A stretch of 64,000 bases of DNA from Maribacter aquimaris (GTDB lineage Bacteria; Bacteroidota; Bacteroidia; Flavobacteriales; Flavobacteriaceae): positions 62,001 through 126,000 of the forward strand of contig NZ_JABTCF010000012.1 of the NCBI RefSeq assembly GCF_014596745.1. Reading direction: 5' to 3'. The notes beneath the pieces were generated by a model. The model did not search any database. It was given only the letters and a program-made list of their open reading frames with translations, and had not been told where the DNA came from. The translations under genes were made by a program, and so were the position numbers. Below, piece by piece: positions 62,139-64,000 of this stretch (within the stretch, counting starts at the first letter, position 1; the number at the start of each line of letters is the position of its first letter).

Positions 62139-63515
62139 ATGGCATTAAAAATATCGAAATCAAAAATAAAAATATGGATTACTATAGTAGTTATAGTGAT
62201 GCCCTTTGGATGTATCAACGACCGAAGTTTTGATACACCAAAGGAATCGTGTACCACAGAATTGGCGGCTACTACTTCATATGCAGAGGTCAAGGCATTA
62301 TATGTCGATGAGACCGTTCAAATCCAGGATGATTTGATTATTGAGGGTTACGTGATTTCATCGGATAGGGAGGGTAATTTTTTTAGTTCGCTTCATTTCC
62401 AGGATGGTTTGGAAAATCCGGAAGGGGGATTTCAATTGGATTTTGATTTAAGGGATTCCCATTTGTTCTTTCCCGTGGGAAGTAAAATATTCATAAAATT
62501 AAAAGGACTCTATTTAGGCAAACAACAGGGAGTTTATAAATTGGGAGGGGTTTTTACTTCATTTGGCAACTTATCTGTAGGCAGGTTGCCTGCCCATGTT
62601 GTTACCCAGCACGTATTTACCACATGTGATGATGTACAGGCAATTGTTCCCCCCAAAGTAAGCCTTGGCCAATTGGAGGAGAAGATGGTCAACACCCTGG
62701 TACAATTGGATAATGTAGAGATCACTGAAAATGAATTAGGGCTTCCTTTTGCGGAACCAAAGGAAGAAACAGAACGAACCCTCATTGATTGTGACGATAA
62801 TGAAATCATCCTGTTGAACAGTGGGTATTCCGATTTTCAATCGACGCTATTGCCTGAGGGCAGGGGATCGGTTGTAGGGGTACTTTTGAAGGATAATAGG
62901 GATTATAAGTTGGTGATTCGGGAGTTGGGTGATATCGATTTCCAGAAGGAACGATGTGCGGACTTAATTGACGAATTCACGTCAAACTCAATATTCATTT
63001 CAGAATTGGCCGATCCCAATAATAATTCTGGGGCCCGCTTTGTAGAACTTTATAATTCAGGGACGGAAGTATTATCCTTAAAAGGCTGGTCCTTAAATCG
63101 ATTTACAAATGGTAATACGGAAATAAGTTCAACCATTGATTTATCAGGGTATGAAATTGGGGCTGAAAGTACATTTTTGATTTCTCCCAATGCTTCTGAA
63201 TTTGAGGCTGTATATGGGTTTGCACCGGATTTAGCCGTGGGTACCAACAGTCCGGCAGATTCCAATGGTGATGACAACCTCCAATTGGTGGATCCTTTTG
63301 GGACTGTAATCGATACTTTTGGAATTATTGGGGAAGATGGCTCGGGTACCAATCATGAGTTTGAGGATGGGCGAGCCTTGAGAAATCCCAATAATATCCA
63401 AGCAAATGCTACCTATACGTTTAGTGAATGGATTATTTTTAATGATACTGGGGCCTCGGGTACCACGAATCAACCTCAAAATGCACCGGAGGATTTTTCA
63501 CCGGGAATTAGATAG
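62139..63515 (+). CDS. DUF5689 and lamin-tail domain lipoprotein
   Basis: 458-residue surface protein. The signal-like start ends in MPFGC (Cys about residue 25), so it may be a lipoprotein. The N-terminal ~250 residues are a DUF5689 domain (LIIEGYVISSDREGNFFSSLHFQDG, VYKLGGVF, OB-fold-like), the C-terminal ~180 a lamin-tail domain (FISELADPNNNSGARFVELYNSGTEVLSLKGWSL). Both domains often accompany extracellular EEP nucleases in Bacteroidota, and such a gene lies 3.5 kb upstream. It probably binds nucleic acid or the wall at the surface. Its start is 29 bases after the repeat array. Confidence 0.88.
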   Translation: MALKISKSKIKIWITIVVIVMPFGCINDRSFDTPKESCTTELAATTSYAEVKALYVDETVQIQDDLIIEGYVISSDREGNFFSSLHFQDGLENPEGGFQLDFDLRDSHLFFPVGSKIFIKLKGLYLGKQQGVYKLGGVFTSFGNLSVGRLPAHVVTQHVFTTCDDVQAIVPPKVSLGQLEEKMVNTLVQLDNVEITENELGLPFAEPKEETERTLIDCDDNEIILLNSGYSDFQSTLLPEGRGSVVGVLLKDNRDYKLVIRELGDIDFQKERCADLIDEFTSNSIFISELADPNNNSGARFVELYNSGTEVLSLKGWSLNRFTNGNTEISSTIDLSGYEIGAESTFLISPNASEFEAVYGFAPDLAVGTNSPADSNGDDNLQLVDPFGTVIDTFGIIGEDGSGTNHEFEDGRALRNPNNIQANATYTFSEWIIFNDTGASGTTNQPQNAPEDFSPGIR

Positions 63516-63927
63516 AGCTAGGGTCATTAGGCAATTCTTCGAGCACGTTTCGAAGATCTTGGTGTGTAATAGGTTTAAGAATGTAGTTGTGGACTATCTT
63601 GTACTCATTAACACGTTCAACATCACGTGGGTCAACAGAGGAACTTATGATATAGACAACAACATTGTCCTGGTTATGATTGGGGATTTTGACAAAATCC
63701 TCTAAAAATTCCCATCCGTCCATTACGGGCATGTTCAAATCCAGAAAAATAACCGAAGGCAATTTTTCACCACGGGCGGTTATATTCAAAAGTCCGTCAA
63801 TGGCTTCCTGACCGTTGTTGAATACTAGAATCTCATCACAAAATTCCATTTCTTTCATAATCCTTTTAGCACCATAAACAAATATGGGGTCATCATCGAT
63901 GATGCAAGTACTCATTATCTTTTTCAT
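63508..63927 (-). CDS. Single-domain response regulator
   Basis: 139-residue receiver protein without output domain. Acidic pocket Asp11-Asp13 (IIDDDP), phosphorylated Asp63 in IFLDLNMPVMDG, Ser/Thr in IISSS and Lys118 in ILKPI are all present. Such CheY-like proteins in flavobacteria usually act with a nearby histidine kinase; the end of one lies 18 bases upstream on the same strand. An ATG four codons later is an alternative start. Convergent with the DUF5689 gene (8-base overlap). Confidence 0.92.
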   Translation of the reverse strand: MKKIMSTCIIDDDPIFVYGAKRIMKEMEFCDEILVFNNGQEAIDGLLNITARGEKLPSVIFLDLNMPVMDGWEFLEDFVKIPNHNQDNVVVYIISSSVDPRDVERVNEYKIVHNYILKPITHQDLRNVLEELPNDPSSI

Positions 63928-63945
63928 TTATTTGGGTGTTCTAGT

Positions 63946-64000
63946 TCATATATTTCTACGCAGCGTAAGTGTAAAGGTTGTTCCTTTATCTACGACACTC
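63946..64000 (-). CDS. 3' end of a histidine kinase (partial)
   Basis: The minus strand is open from the window edge to a TGA at 63948-63946. The last 17 codons read SVVDKGTTFTLTLRRNI, the closing strand of a HATPase_c domain (GTTFTLTL motif). Only this fragment is visible; it lies upstream of the response regulator gene, so a two-component pair is likely. Call rests on the short motif and on context. Confidence 0.6.
   Translation of the reverse strand, partial: SVVDKGTTFTLTLRRNI

Overview
The window looks like a chromosomal segment of a flavobacterium (Bacteroidota, probably a marine member of the Flavobacteriaceae). The reasons are about 40% G+C by eye, -7 boxes of the type TAnnTTTG upstream of many genes with few Shine-Dalgarno sequences, three SusC/TonB-type receptors, many short lipoproteins ending their signal in a Cys, and family combinations typical of this group (DUF5689/lamin-tail protein, single-Cys DksA-like protein, NADP-type GdhA, split ThrE). 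I see no rRNA, convincing tRNA, CRISPR, prophage, insertion sequence or defence locus.

Layout. 1-6.0 kb: the 3' end of an acyl-ACP desaturase, then a leftward block with a helix-hairpin-helix protein, an OmpA protein, an ALDH7-type dehydrogenase, a DUF1304 protein, 3-hydroxyanthranilate dioxygenase and a CAP lipoprotein. 6.3-17.6 kb: a giant alpha-2-macroglobulin lipoprotein with an intact thioester and, 2.3 kb further on, its usual partner PBP1C, with CvpA, an ABM-type monooxygenase and unknown genes between, then gpsA. 17.8-31.1 kb: housekeeping and metabolic genes (AraC regulator/PhyH dioxygenase pair, SulP transporter, cytochrome c, YheT hydrolase, nitronate monooxygenase, thioesterase, EamA exporter, ArsC-like protein, DinB, DUF3298 lipoprotein, cystathionine gamma-synthase/lyase, glutamate dehydrogenase). 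31.2-35.4 kb: recO and a heme-type TonB receptor whose last codons and terminator are repeated six times in tandem, followed by a LEA-like lipoprotein on the other strand. 35.5-41.2 kb: ileS, dksA-like gene, a secreted beta-repeat protein, lspA and 5-formyl-THF cyclo-ligase. 41.8-45.9 kb: uvrC and a patatin/surface-antigen fusion. 46.0-52.2 kb: hpd, then DUF3108-tryptophan 2,3-dioxygenase-M23 peptidase-pgi as a tight operon. 52.4-64 kb: a TonB receptor, split ThrE exporter, a small membrane protein, a DUF1080 protein, then an extracellular-nuclease-like endonuclease/exonuclease/phosphatase protein divergent from a TonB receptor, a 34-bp tandem array of about 17.6 units, a DUF5689/lamin-tail lipoprotein, and a response regulator with the end of a histidine kinase.

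How genes work together. Tryptophan 2,3-dioxygenase and 3-hydroxyanthranilate dioxygenase are two steps of the kynurenine pathway, and HPPD opens tyrosine breakdown, so aromatic amino acid catabolism is represented at three separate places. Alpha-2-macroglobulin and PBP1C form the known envelope-defence/repair pair. LspA would process the numerous lipoproteins. The EEP protein, TonB receptor and DUF5689/lamin-tail protein probably act together at the cell surface.

The most unusual structures are not protein genes: the sixfold repeat of a receptor 3' end plus terminator (34258-34914), the G+C-rich 34-bp minisatellite (61510-62110), and three intergenic elements sharing a GTTGGTTATT box directly upstream of an intrinsic terminator (about 2740-2860, 18741-18846, 47281-47420), which may be members of one small-RNA or 3'-UTR family. 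No complete new enzymatic or defence system could be supported.
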